Source: JBAZGH01 sp041652935 (GTDB taxonomy: Bacteria > Patescibacteriota > Patescibacteriia > Patescibacteriales > XYC2-FULL-47-12). Taken from it: DNA of 6,762 nucleotides. The position numbers were made by a program, and so were the translations under genes. The stretch covers positions 1 through 6,762 of the forward strand of contig JBAZGH010000042.1 in the NCBI GenBank assembly GCA_041652935.1, in the 5' to 3' direction. Shown in pieces: positions 1-6,256 of this stretch. Each line of letters begins with the position of its first letter. The stretch's first letter is position 1. Under the pieces are notes generated by a model. It had not been told where the DNA came from, made no database searches, and saw nothing but the letters and a program-made list of their open reading frames with translations.

Positions 1-856
1 CCTGCCCGCTCTCTTCATAAACTCTCTCTTCGTTTATTAATAGCGGATATACAACGCTTACAGTATCGCCGATATATTCAGAATTATATTGCTTCCAATT
101 CTGGTCAACTTCCGGGCTGCCGCAATAACTAATGTCAATTCCCCGCTCTTTAATGAATTTATCGGCAACTTTTATTAAAATTTCATCAGACGGAACATCT
201 TCTTTTCTGATTTGTAATTTTTCATAACATTCTTGGTTGCCCGAGCATTGGTCGCCCGGCTGAGGCCATGTCTGCCAATTCTGATAAATTGAAATCATAC
301 CCTCCTGTGGATTAATGCTTATCATATATCCGTAATCCCTATCCTCGATAAAATTAATATTTTGCAACTTCAAATTTGAAAAACTGCTTAAATTTAAACT
401 GCCAAAATTCAAGTTGTTTGTCTGCTGGGCAAGCGACTTTGCGGCTTCATCCCCCTTCACCCGCTTTAAAACTGGTACGGTAGATTTATCTTGGCTTAAT
501 TCATCCCCTTGATAAATAAATTTATAGTTAACGCTATATGGATTTGGCATGCCAATAATCACAGACTCAGACGATACTCCGCCTCCGCCGCCGCTTTGGC
601 TTCTAATTTTAGCGTCTCCGGCCGCATAATCTTCCAATGCCACTGGCTCAATAGAAGATCCAACTCCTTTTCCAAGCGCCTCGCCGTTTTGGGCCTGGGT
701 ATTGCTTAAGCTGCCGAAGGCATTCTTGCCCACTCCCCGGATATTCGGCGCAAAAGCGAATTTTGTTTCATCCGGGCTTAAAAAACCGCCCCACCAAATA
801 ATTACCGCTAGTATTATGACAGCAACCCCGGCGCCGGCGTAAGATAATTTTTTCAT
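1..856 (-). CDS. Membrane-anchored protein of unknown function, C-terminus cut off by window edge
   Basis: I do not recognise a named family. The frame is open from an ATG at 856 to base 1 with no stop, giving 285 visible residues. It starts MKKLSYAG and has one hydrophobic segment at about residues 5-24, preceded by two lysines. That suggests a single N-terminal anchor with the rest outside the membrane. Residues 85-96 form a Ser/Gly linker with five glycines in a row. After it comes an apparently folded region with many aromatic residues and three cysteines (C204, C210, C245); C204 and C210 could form a disulfide. An in-frame ATG at 865 (MFTMKK) is an alternative start, and neither has a Shine-Dalgarno sequence. 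The gene follows pgpA after 36 bases with no terminator between, so co-transcription is likely. From memory, similar anchored proteins with a motif like VVYPLLINE...VYEESG occur in Patescibacteria. That recall is untested. Confidence 0.85.
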   Translation of the reverse strand, partial: MKKLSYAGAGVAVIILAVIIWWGGFLSPDETKFAFAPNIRGVGKNAFGSLSNTQAQNGEALGKGVGSSIEPVALEDYAAGDAKIRSQSGGGGGVSSESVIIGMPNPYSVNYKFIYQGDELSQDKSTVPVLKRVKGDEAAKSLAQQTNNLNFGSLNLSSFSNLKLQNINFIEDRDYGYMISINPQEGMISIYQNWQTWPQPGDQCSGNQECYEKLQIRKEDVPSDEILIKVADKFIKERGIDISYCGSPEVDQNWKQYNSEYIGDTVSVVYPLLINEERVYEESGQ

Positions 857-892
857 TGTAAACATATTGGTTATTTCACAAAATAAATTATT

Positions 893-1363
893 TTAGATAA
901 AATAATAAAATAAAATTAAAATAATTAAGCTATAAATTCCGGCAATAACATCATCGGCAACTACCGCCCAGGGTTTATTTACTTTATTAATTCTGCCCAG
1001 GCCCAACGGCTTTATGATATCAAAAAATCTGAACAATATAAAAGCGATAAAATACCAATCTAAACTTAAATTAAAAATAAAAACCGCGCCGGCCGCAATC
1101 AACATTCCTGAAAATTCGTCAATTACAATCCATTGCTGGTCGCATTCCCCTGCTATATATTTTTTTATTGCGTAAATTCCCAATCCAACGGCCGCTATAA
1201 GTAATATTATCAAAATAATGGCTCGCAGCCACAAACTTTCCGGCAGAATAGCAGATAATAAAATTAAAAAAAAGATTGTTGCTAAACTTCCGGCAGTTCC
1301 CGGACATTTTGGCGTCAATCCAGTATAACTTAAAGATAAAAAAAATTTTATTGATTTTTTCAT
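893..1363 (-). CDS. pgpA: Phosphatidylglycerophosphatase A (PgpA family)
   Basis: This integral membrane enzyme removes the phosphate from phosphatidylglycerol phosphate to give phosphatidylglycerol, the last step of that phospholipid's synthesis. The 156-residue length is normal for the family. Family motifs appear in order: PGTAGSL (residues 21-27), an acidic segment DQQWIVIDEFSGML (75-88) with the D-E pair, FRFFDIIKP (111-119), and ADDVIAGIYS (136-145). Hydrophobic segments lie at about 25-40, 46-65, 86-113 and 139-156. The usual Gly-rich stretch before the final DD is replaced by NKPWAVVADD, a mild divergence. The ATG at 1363 is the only sensible start and has no Shine-Dalgarno sequence. 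A promoter-like element ends six bases upstream, so the gene is probably transcribed on its own as well as by read-through from the ABC operon, whose last stop is 47 bases away. Confidence 0.93.
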   Translation of the reverse strand: MKKSIKFFLSLSYTGLTPKCPGTAGSLATIFFLILLSAILPESLWLRAIILIILLIAAVGLGIYAIKKYIAGECDQQWIVIDEFSGMLIAAGAVFIFNLSLDWYFIAFILFRFFDIIKPLGLGRINKVNKPWAVVADDVIAGIYSLIILILFYYFI

Positions 1364-1369
1364 GTTTTA

Positions 1370-1398
1370 ATTATACGCTATGCTAATTTTTAAAACAA
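1370..1398 (-). promoter_or_regulatory. Predicted sigma-70-type promoter for pgpA
   Basis: Reading the minus strand, TTGTTT (1398-1393) is followed by a 17-base spacer and a perfect TATAAT (1375-1370). The pgpA ATG begins only six bases after the -10 box. The usual start point about seven bases past the -10 would fall on or next to the A of the ATG, predicting a leaderless mRNA. The intergenic region is AT-rich, so a chance match is possible. The 17-base spacing and the exact -10 hexamer support the call. Confidence 0.6.
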
Positions 1399-1410
1399 AT
1401 CAAACAATTT

Positions 1411-2610
1411 TTACTCGCTCCTCAAAGCGTCAACCGGGTCAAGGCGGCTGGCTTTAAACGCCGGATAAAAACCAAAAAATACGCCGACTAAAACTGAAAA
1501 AGAAAATCCTAGTAATGGCCCCGTTACTGAGGACGCTAAGGTCATTAAATTAAATGAGGAAATAATGGGTATTGCGGCCTGACCTATAATAATCCCGATA
1601 ATTCCGCCGACAGTAGATAAGATAACAGACTCTAATAAAAATTGAGATAAAATATCGCCTTGCTTGCCGCCGATCGCCTTAGCAATTCCGATTTCTTTAG
1701 TCCGTTCGGCAACTGTAACAAACATCACATTCATAATGCCGATACCGGAAACAAGTAGAGTAATGGCGGCTATTAAAGTTAATAAAATTGACATTAATTG
1801 AGCCGATTCCTGAGCCGCTCCAACCATTGAACCGGCATCCATAACTCTAAAGTCATTTTCCTGACTTTCTTTTAATTTATGTTCTTCTCTTAGTATATTT
1901 GTCAATTCTTCTGTTGCCAGCTCTACATTATCAACCGAATCTGCCTGGATATTAAGCATGACCGAACCACCATTCCCTAAAATTGTTTTTTGTGCCGTAG
2001 TGTAAGGCATAAAGACAGAATCATCAACCCTCATCGGCCCCATACTGGATCCGACTTCCTTAAACACTCCCACTATTTCCACTTTTTTGCCTGCAATAGT
2101 AACTACCGCGCCCAAAGGATTCTGCCCTTCCGGAAATAATGTCTCCGTTGCTCCATTGCCTAATATAGCAACCTTATCATTATTACTTAATTCATCTTCA
2201 GTAATCAAACGCCCGGCTGATAATTCTAAATTTGATATTTTATAATAATCAAGGTCAGAGCCGATAACAGATAAAGAAGCGCTGGTTGAGCCATAAGAAA
2301 CGCTGGCATTGCCTTGTATTGCTCCAGTAGCGAGTTCAATATGCTGGCCTTTATCTTTTAAAATTTTAGCGTCTCCAACTGCCAATTTTGTACTGGAAGT
2401 GCTTCCCCGCCCCCGCATACTCATTACCATAATGGTTTTAGCGCTCAAGCCCTCAAATTGCGCATTGACTGCCTGTTGCGCGCCCTGGCCGATAGCAAAC
2501 ACGGCTATCACAGTGGAAACACCGATAATAATACCGAGCATTGATAATATGCTGCGAATTTTTTTCGCCAATAAAGATTCAAACGCCATTTTAATTATTT
2601 CTATGAGCAT
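1411..2610 (-). CDS. ABC transporter permease, MacB/FtsX type
   Basis: This is the membrane subunit of a type VII (MacB-like, mechanotransmitting) ABC transporter. Read from the ATG at 2610 it has 399 residues, normal for a stand-alone permease. TM1 lies at about 21-42. A large extracytoplasmic MacB periplasmic core-type domain follows (about 45-265), then three C-terminal helices at about 271-299, 327-349 and 363-383. The conserved cytoplasmic loop RTKEIGIAKAIGGKQ (303-317) and the tail YPAFKASRLDPVDALR (382-397) are hallmarks of the family. An upstream TTG/ATT-type start would overlap the ATPase gene. The ATG at 2610 begins one base after the ATPase TAA (TAATATG), fits the family N-terminus (MLIEIIKMAFESL) and implies translational coupling. 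An ATG at 2589 is less likely. The substrate cannot be read from sequence. MacB relatives act in export of peptides, lipoproteins or drugs, or in envelope stress. Confidence 0.94.
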   Translation of the reverse strand: MLIEIIKMAFESLLAKKIRSILSMLGIIIGVSTVIAVFAIGQGAQQAVNAQFEGLSAKTIMVMSMRGRGSTSSTKLAVGDAKILKDKGQHIELATGAIQGNASVSYGSTSASLSVIGSDLDYYKISNLELSAGRLITEDELSNNDKVAILGNGATETLFPEGQNPLGAVVTIAGKKVEIVGVFKEVGSSMGPMRVDDSVFMPYTTAQKTILGNGGSVMLNIQADSVDNVELATEELTNILREEHKLKESQENDFRVMDAGSMVGAAQESAQLMSILLTLIAAITLLVSGIGIMNVMFVTVAERTKEIGIAKAIGGKQGDILSQFLLESVILSTVGGIIGIIIGQAAIPIISSFNLMTLASSVTGPLLGFSFSVLVGVFFGFYPAFKASRLDPVDALRSE

Positions 2611-2611
2611 A

Positions 2612-3322
2612 TTAATAATTTGAATGCAGTTGATAATTATCACTAATCACTTTTCCGTCGCGTAAATAAATAATGCGGTCGGCGTATTTAGCGACCTCAG
2701 CGGTATGGGTAACCATAATAACAGTCCTCTCTTGTTTTTTAAAACCGGTAAAAATATCCATCACTTCCAAACCTGATTTTGAATCCAAAGCTCCGGTCGG
2801 CTCATCCGCTAAAATAATATCTGGGTCGTTTATCAGCGCGCGACAGATGGCGACTCTTTGCTGCTGTCCTCCGGAAAGTTCGGTCGGCCGATGATACAGG
2901 CGATCACCCAAACCAATATCTTCTAATAATTTTTTTGCTTTTCGCTCTCGCTCTTCTTTTTCTTTACCGGCGTAAAGAGCGGGCAGGGCGACATTTTTTA
3001 ATGCGCTTAAACGAGTAAATAAATTAAACTGTTGAAAAATAAATCCCATTTTTTTGTTGCGGATAAAAGCTAAGGTAAAATCATCCCGTACATTACCGAT
3101 ATTTTCACCGGTTAAATAGTACATCCCCCTTGACAGGGGGTGCAAACAGCCGATTATATTAAGCAAGGTGGTTTTACCTCCGCCTGATTCTCCCATAATC
3201 GCCACAAACTCGCCCCTTTTTATCTCTAAATCTATTCCATTTAAAACCGGCACCTCTTCTTTGTTCGCCAAATAGTATGATTTATGGACATTCTCTAATT
3301 TTATCTCTATTTTATTTTCCAT
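2612..3322 (-). CDS. ABC transporter ATP-binding protein, MacB/LolD type
   Basis: This cytoplasmic ATPase powers the permease encoded directly downstream. All nucleotide-binding motifs are present in its 236 residues: Walker A GESGGGKTT (44-52), Q-loop Q97 in FQQFNL, signature LSGGQQQR (149-156), Walker B IILADE (169-174), D-loop ALD (178-180) and switch H206. The family-typical context DEPTGALDSKSG is intact, so it should be catalytically competent. Two points are unusual. The second Ser of the common GPSGSGKS Walker A is Gly. The normally conserved LDxPTSGxY stretch after Walker A reads LHPLSRGMY and is encoded over a perfect palindrome (3125-3140). The ATG at 3322 follows the adaptor's TAA by one base (TAAAATG), with no Shine-Dalgarno sequence, which suggests reinitiation or coupling. 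The 1-base gaps on both sides fix it as the middle gene of one transport operon. Confidence 0.96.
   Translation of the reverse strand: MENKIEIKLENVHKSYYLANKEEVPVLNGIDLEIKRGEFVAIMGESGGGKTTLLNIIGCLHPLSRGMYYLTGENIGNVRDDFTLAFIRNKKMGFIFQQFNLFTRLSALKNVALPALYAGKEKEERERKAKKLLEDIGLGDRLYHRPTELSGGQQQRVAICRALINDPDIILADEPTGALDSKSGLEVMDIFTGFKKQERTVIMVTHTAEVAKYADRIIYLRDGKVISDNYQLHSNY
3125..3140 (-). repeat. Perfect hairpin CCCCCT-4-AGGGGG inside the ATPase gene
   Basis: CCCCCT (3125-3130) and AGGGGG (3135-3140) pair exactly around the loop TGAC. The hairpin lies in frame within the ABC ATPase at residues 62-67, where the protein departs from the family's LDxPTSG consensus. There is no T-run on either side, so it is not an intrinsic terminator. 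It may be chance, an mRNA structure, or a trace of a small palindromic repeat. Confidence 0.5.
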
Positions 3323-3323
3323 T

Positions 3324-5183
3324 TTAATATAATATTTTATCGCCAGCGCTCAATCCAGAAATTACTTCGGCGTATTTACCGTCAGTAAAACCGGTTGTGA
3401 CCGGTGCCCATTCACCGGTCGTTAATTTAACTGATGCTTTTCCTTCAATATTTCTAACCGCATCAACCGGGACAACTAAAACATCATTCGCTTCCGCGAT
3501 TACAAAATCAACAAAAGCGGTCATGCCTTCGCGTATCTGGGATTCATTGGCATTATTAAAAATAATCCGCACTAAATAAGTTACTACGCCATTATTATTT
3601 GTTTCAGAAGTTAATGAAATAAAACTGATTTCTCCTTCAAGCTTTAAGCCGTCAACCGCATCAAAAGTAGCGTAAGCTTTTTGTCCGGTTTTAATCTTAT
3701 TAATTTCAGCCTCTTCAATATTAACTTCTATGAACAAAGTATTGTTATTAATTATAGTAGCCGCCGGCTTGCTGTCATTACTTAAGATAATATCGCCCGC
3801 TTTATAATTAAGCATCGCTACCACGCCGTCAATCGGCGAGGTTAAAGTCGCTTTTGCCAGATCGTTTTTCGCCTTATCAACATTAATAGCAGCTGTTGTT
3901 AATGATGATTTAGCGGACGCCAAATCAGAATTGCTTATCGGGGCTAATAATTCGCGATGGCTTATTTGAGCCTGCTCCAAGGATAACTTTTTTGCCGCTA
4001 AACTTGACTCAGAATTCGCTATGTCTTGCTTTGCCCCCTCTTTTGTTGATTCAAGATTATCCAAAGCGTTTTGATATTCTTCTTGATAATCATCCAGGCC
4101 GTCCTTTGCTTCCTGAACAGCTTTTTTATAGCCATTCAAGCTAGTTATTTTTGTATTGATACTGGATCGGTTAGAATTGATAGTTGACTTAAAACTGTCA
4201 AGTTGGGATTGGGAAAAATTAGATGATGTAATGGTATTATTCAATAAGATTTCCATGTCATATAAATACTTTTCCATTAAATTTAAAACTTCGTCCGTTT
4301 GCTTAGTTGCTGCATCAATGTTGCCATAAGAGCTTTTATAAGACAAAATGGACGCGTAATTATCTAAAATTTCTTTGGCATCTTTTGAGCTTTCGTAGCT
4401 TGATTTAGCTGAACTGAGTGAAGATGAATTTTTAACGCCTAAAACATAAGCAGAATCGTCAATGTTGAATATTTTATTTGAGCCGGATAAAATACTTTCC
4501 GTTGTTATGTTGACGGACTTTATATTGTCAACTAAATCTTCATAAGCGTCTTTTATATCTTCGCTGGTTAATTCATTCTGATTTATTTGCAAATTCTCTT
4601 TAGCGGTCTCTACTGCATCCTCCGCATCTGCAATACTTTCCTTCGCGCTGGCTTTTGTTTTTTCCAAACTAATTTCTGTCTGCCCCAAGCTTATTTTCGC
4701 CTGTTCAACTGAAGATAATGATTTGGCGATTTCATTGTCAGTCGCGCCGGCTATTTTTTCATTATAGCTTGCTAGAGCAGACTGATAACTGGAATACGCC
4801 TTATTCAAATCATACTGTAAGTCATCTGCCCGGACAGAGGCAATTTTATCGCCCTTTTTTATCTCCGCGCCCTCTTTTACATAAACCTGGGTAACTTCCA
4901 AAGTGTCTCCGGAAACCGAAAAAGACAAATCAACCCCATCCTTAGCTACAACCTTCCCCTCGCTTTCGATACTAATTTTAATATCATCCTGTTTTACACT
5001 CCATTCTTTCTCAACTATTTCTACTGCTTTAGAGTTGTTATTTTTTAACATAAAAAAAATAACCGTGGCTATAACAACCACTAATATTGTAATAATCAGA
5101 ATTTTTTTATTTTTTAAAATTTTCGGAATTTTTAATTTTCCCCGCCTTGCCTGTTTACTCTCCTCAATTATTGATTCAGTCAT
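3324..5183 (-). CDS. HlyD/MacA-like membrane fusion adaptor with long helical insert
   Basis: This is the adaptor subunit of the neighbouring ABC transporter, anchored in the cytoplasmic membrane with its bulk outside. A basic N-terminus (1-27) precedes one TM helix (about 28-46). A half lipoyl domain includes VYVKEGAEIKKGDKIASV (100-117), and a long Ala/Ser/Lys/Glu-rich helical region runs from about 120 to 448. The second lipoyl half contains TLTSPIDGVVAMLNYKAGD (446-464). A beta-barrel domain (about 485-565, with REGMTAFVDF) and a membrane-proximal C-terminus (566-619) complete the fold. Typical MacA/YknX adaptors have roughly 350-400 residues. The excess here is mostly an insert at about 205-350, rich in Ser, Asn and Asp, between the two coiled-coil arms. 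No lipobox is seen. The ATG at 5183 lies five bases after the lipoprotein stop. Being the largest gene of the cassette, it probably sets the reach of the assembly. Confidence 0.93.
   Translation of the reverse strand: MTESIIEESKQARRGKLKIPKILKNKKILIITILVVVIATVIFFMLKNNNSKAVEIVEKEWSVKQDDIKISIESEGKVVAKDGVDLSFSVSGDTLEVTQVYVKEGAEIKKGDKIASVRADDLQYDLNKAYSSYQSALASYNEKIAGATDNEIAKSLSSVEQAKISLGQTEISLEKTKASAKESIADAEDAVETAKENLQINQNELTSEDIKDAYEDLVDNIKSVNITTESILSGSNKIFNIDDSAYVLGVKNSSSLSSAKSSYESSKDAKEILDNYASILSYKSSYGNIDAATKQTDEVLNLMEKYLYDMEILLNNTITSSNFSQSQLDSFKSTINSNRSSINTKITSLNGYKKAVQEAKDGLDDYQEEYQNALDNLESTKEGAKQDIANSESSLAAKKLSLEQAQISHRELLAPISNSDLASAKSSLTTAAINVDKAKNDLAKATLTSPIDGVVAMLNYKAGDIILSNDSKPAATIINNNTLFIEVNIEEAEINKIKTGQKAYATFDAVDGLKLEGEISFISLTSETNNNGVVTYLVRIIFNNANESQIREGMTAFVDFVIAEANDVLVVPVDAVRNIEGKASVKLTTGEWAPVTTGFTDGKYAEVISGLSAGDKILY
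3399..3420 (-). repeat. Perfect 8-bp inverted repeat near the 3' end of the adaptor gene
   Basis: GACCGGTG (3399-3406) and CACCGGTC (3413-3420) are exact reverse complements around a six-base loop. In the minus-strand mRNA they would form a stable stem of eight pairs, about 75 bases before the ATPase start. A third CCGGT copy lies close by at 3391-3395. The run encodes residues around TGEWAPVTTG of the adaptor. No U-tract follows, so it is not a normal terminator. Confidence 0.6.
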
Positions 5184-5188
5184 ATTAT

Positions 5189-5797
5189 TTAGTTAACAAC
5201 CACGAAAGTGGCTATATTTTTATCTGTTATATTTTCATCAAACCATATTCTCAACATTTTATTGGCGGTAATATCACTTAAAGTCGCCTCCATCATGGAT
5301 ATCTCCCCAGTGGTATTTTCACTATCCGGCTTTAGCATTTGGATTCCGACCGGAATAATAACTTTTTCTTCTCCACTACTCATCTCTTTCATCCGCTCCA
5401 AAATCTGCGCTTGATTATCGGCGTTCATTGCAAACCCCCCACCGCGCATTCCACCACCCGCTACACCGCCCGCACCCGGGATTCTCCCCGATGAACCGTT
5501 GAAAGCCGTTCCTAAATTTCGAGACTGGCCTTCGGCTTCGGCATCGCCACTATCGTTACCTGCCGCGTTATTCGCATTATCCCTATCAGGACGTTCTATT
5601 TTTAAAACTGTAACTTCATTTCCGATAATTGACGCTACTATTCCTGAAATATCCGCCGGTCGTTCAGGTTGACCGAAGTCAGGGCGTCGATTAATAATAT
5701 CGCTATTTTTTGCCACTTGCTTATTAGCGCAAGCTGAAAGAGTTATTGCGACCGCTAAAAGTAAAAAAAATAAAAAATTCCTCTTTATAATTCTCAT
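5189..5797 (-). CDS. Predicted lipoprotein of the ABC export cassette, function unknown
   Basis: From the ATG at 5797 this is a 202-residue protein with a classic lipoprotein signal. It has a basic start (MRIIKRN), a hydrophobic core (8-20) and a lipobox LSAC with the lipidated Cys at C23. After cleavage it would be tethered to the outer face of the cytoplasmic membrane. Two conserved-looking blocks follow: RRPDFGQPERPADISGIVAS (37-56) running on into IIGNEVTVLKIERPDRD (57-73), and EEKVIIPVGIQMLKPDSE (143-160) to the C-terminal IATFVVVN. They flank a low-complexity Asn/Asp and then Gly-rich segment (74-125). A TTG at 5827 would add ten residues, but the ATG gives the more standard signal peptide. 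I recall similar small lipoproteins beside HlyD-MacB cassettes in Firmicutes and Patescibacteria, with no known function. Its place as first gene, five bases before the adaptor, suggests an accessory, sensor or assembly role for the transporter. That role is inferred. Confidence 0.88.
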   Translation of the reverse strand: MRIIKRNFLFFLLLAVAITLSACANKQVAKNSDIINRRPDFGQPERPADISGIVASIIGNEVTVLKIERPDRDNANNAAGNDSGDAEAEGQSRNLGTAFNGSSGRIPGAGGVAGGGMRGGGFAMNADNQAQILERMKEMSSGEEKVIIPVGIQMLKPDSENTTGEISMMEATLSDITANKMLRIWFDENITDKNIATFVVVN

Positions 5798-5834
5798 AAA
5801 TTTATGTTTATTTAATACATGGGCCAAAGTCTAT

Positions 5835-5861
5835 ATTATAATAAATACGAAATATTAGCAA
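5835..5861 (-). promoter_or_regulatory. Predicted promoter of the lipoprotein-adaptor-ABC operon
   Basis: On the minus strand a perfect TATAAT (5840-5835) lies about 37 bases upstream of the lipoprotein ATG. The best -35 match is TTGCTA (5861-5856) at a short 15-base spacing; the same -35 is 17 bases from the overlapping hexamer TAATAT. It lies just downstream of a minus-strand terminator, which fits the start of a new transcription unit. The predicted leader is about 30 bases, AT-rich and without a Shine-Dalgarno sequence. The -10 is convincing and the -35 is weak. Confidence 0.5.
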
Positions 5862-5875
5862 TTTTTCTTTCAAAT

Positions 5876-5897
5876 AAAAAAACCGCCTATTTGGCGG
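5876..5897 (-). terminator. Intrinsic terminator for minus-strand transcription
   Basis: On the minus strand, CCGCC (5897-5893), loop AAATA and GGCGG (5887-5883) form a five-pair all-GC stem followed directly by seven T residues (5882-5876). The opposite strand has no T-run, so it acts only on leftward transcription. It would stop transcripts coming from the right, such as the TPR-like gene or anything antisense to the small plus-strand gene, before the ABC operon promoter. Confidence 0.8.
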
Positions 5898-5909
5898 CAG
5901 TAATTTTAT

Positions 5910-6032
5910 GTGGGCTTCAATGGATTTGCTTGGAATAAACTATTGCAGGAATTAAAGCTTTGGAATGATTTAAAAACAGAAGTGGGATTCAATTTTAGCA
6001 CCAATAAGGCCGCTGTAGCAACATCTATATGA
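5910..6032 (+). CDS. Possible 40-residue leader ORF ahead of the small plus-strand gene
   Basis: A GTG at 5910 opens a 40-codon frame (VGFNGFAWNKLLQELK...) that ends in a TGA overlapping the next ATG as ATGA (6029-6032), a classic translational-coupling arrangement. The product is plausibly helical at residues 8-24 but matches nothing I know. No Shine-Dalgarno sequence or clear plus-strand promoter is visible. The stretch 5898-6028 may instead be the 5' leader of the small gene. I list it because the overlap is precise, not because the coding evidence is strong. Confidence 0.25.
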   Translation: MGFNGFAWNKLLQELKLWNDLKTEVGFNFSTNKAAVATSI

Positions 6033-6256
6033 AGTCTATTAAACGGCGCTTTCATAATATAGCGGACAAAAATCCGCAGTGGAGCTCTCTTGTCTGTTTT
6101 GCCGAGGCCGTCAAAGGCCAGCGATTCTCCTGCCGGGCTGTCCAGTATTGGTTTAAAAGACTGGTCCCAAAAGACGACTATGAGCATAACGATAAAAAAT
6201 ACATCTGTTCGCATATCCAGTCCATAAATAATGTGGCCGAGGACTGCACAAAATGA
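6029..6256 (+). CDS. Small conserved-looking protein, Trp/Cys-containing, function unknown
   Basis: This is a 75-residue soluble protein with no signal peptide or membrane segment. It is basic at the N-terminus (MKSIKRRF), and its core NPQWSSLVCFAEAVKG (15-30), FSCRAVQYWFKRLV (33-46) and KDDYEHNDKKYICSHI (48-63) alternates polar and hydrophobic residues like a compact three-helix fold. Cysteines are at 23, 35, 60 and 73. I recall small Patescibacteria proteins with the pattern NPxWSSxxCFAEAI...WFNKLVDKDDY, of unknown function, and this fits them closely; that is memory, not a search. By hand count 41 of 75 codons end in G or C, which looks higher than in the operon genes. It is divergent from the ABC operon and convergent with the TPR-like gene. 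No Shine-Dalgarno sequence or obvious terminator is seen. The long antisense minus-strand frame (5906-6325) is the competing model. Confidence 0.65.
   Translation: MKSIKRRFHNIADKNPQWSSLVCFAEAVKGQRFSCRAVQYWFKRLVPKDDYEHNDKKYICSHIQSINNVAEDCTK

Noticed and set aside
509..709. 66-residue plus-strand ORF
   Set aside because: It lies opposite the edge-truncated membrane-anchored protein gene, which has a coherent signal anchor and folded-domain composition; this is a shadow frame.
1119..1307. 62-residue minus-strand ORF inside pgpA
   Set aside because: It overlaps pgpA in another frame, while pgpA carries clear family motifs.
2309..2623. 104-residue plus-strand ORF
   Set aside because: It is antisense to the N-terminal part of the permease gene; low-complexity composition typical of a shadow.
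4903..5196. 97-residue plus-strand ORF, hydrophobic
   Set aside because: It is antisense to the start of the adaptor gene; its hydrophobicity mirrors the reverse complement of Lys/Glu-rich codons.
5798..5827. TTG start adding ten residues to the lipoprotein
   Set aside because: The ATG at 5797 gives a standard short basic n-region before the lipobox; the TTG version places an atypical His/Lys stretch ahead of it and lies almost at the predicted transcription start.
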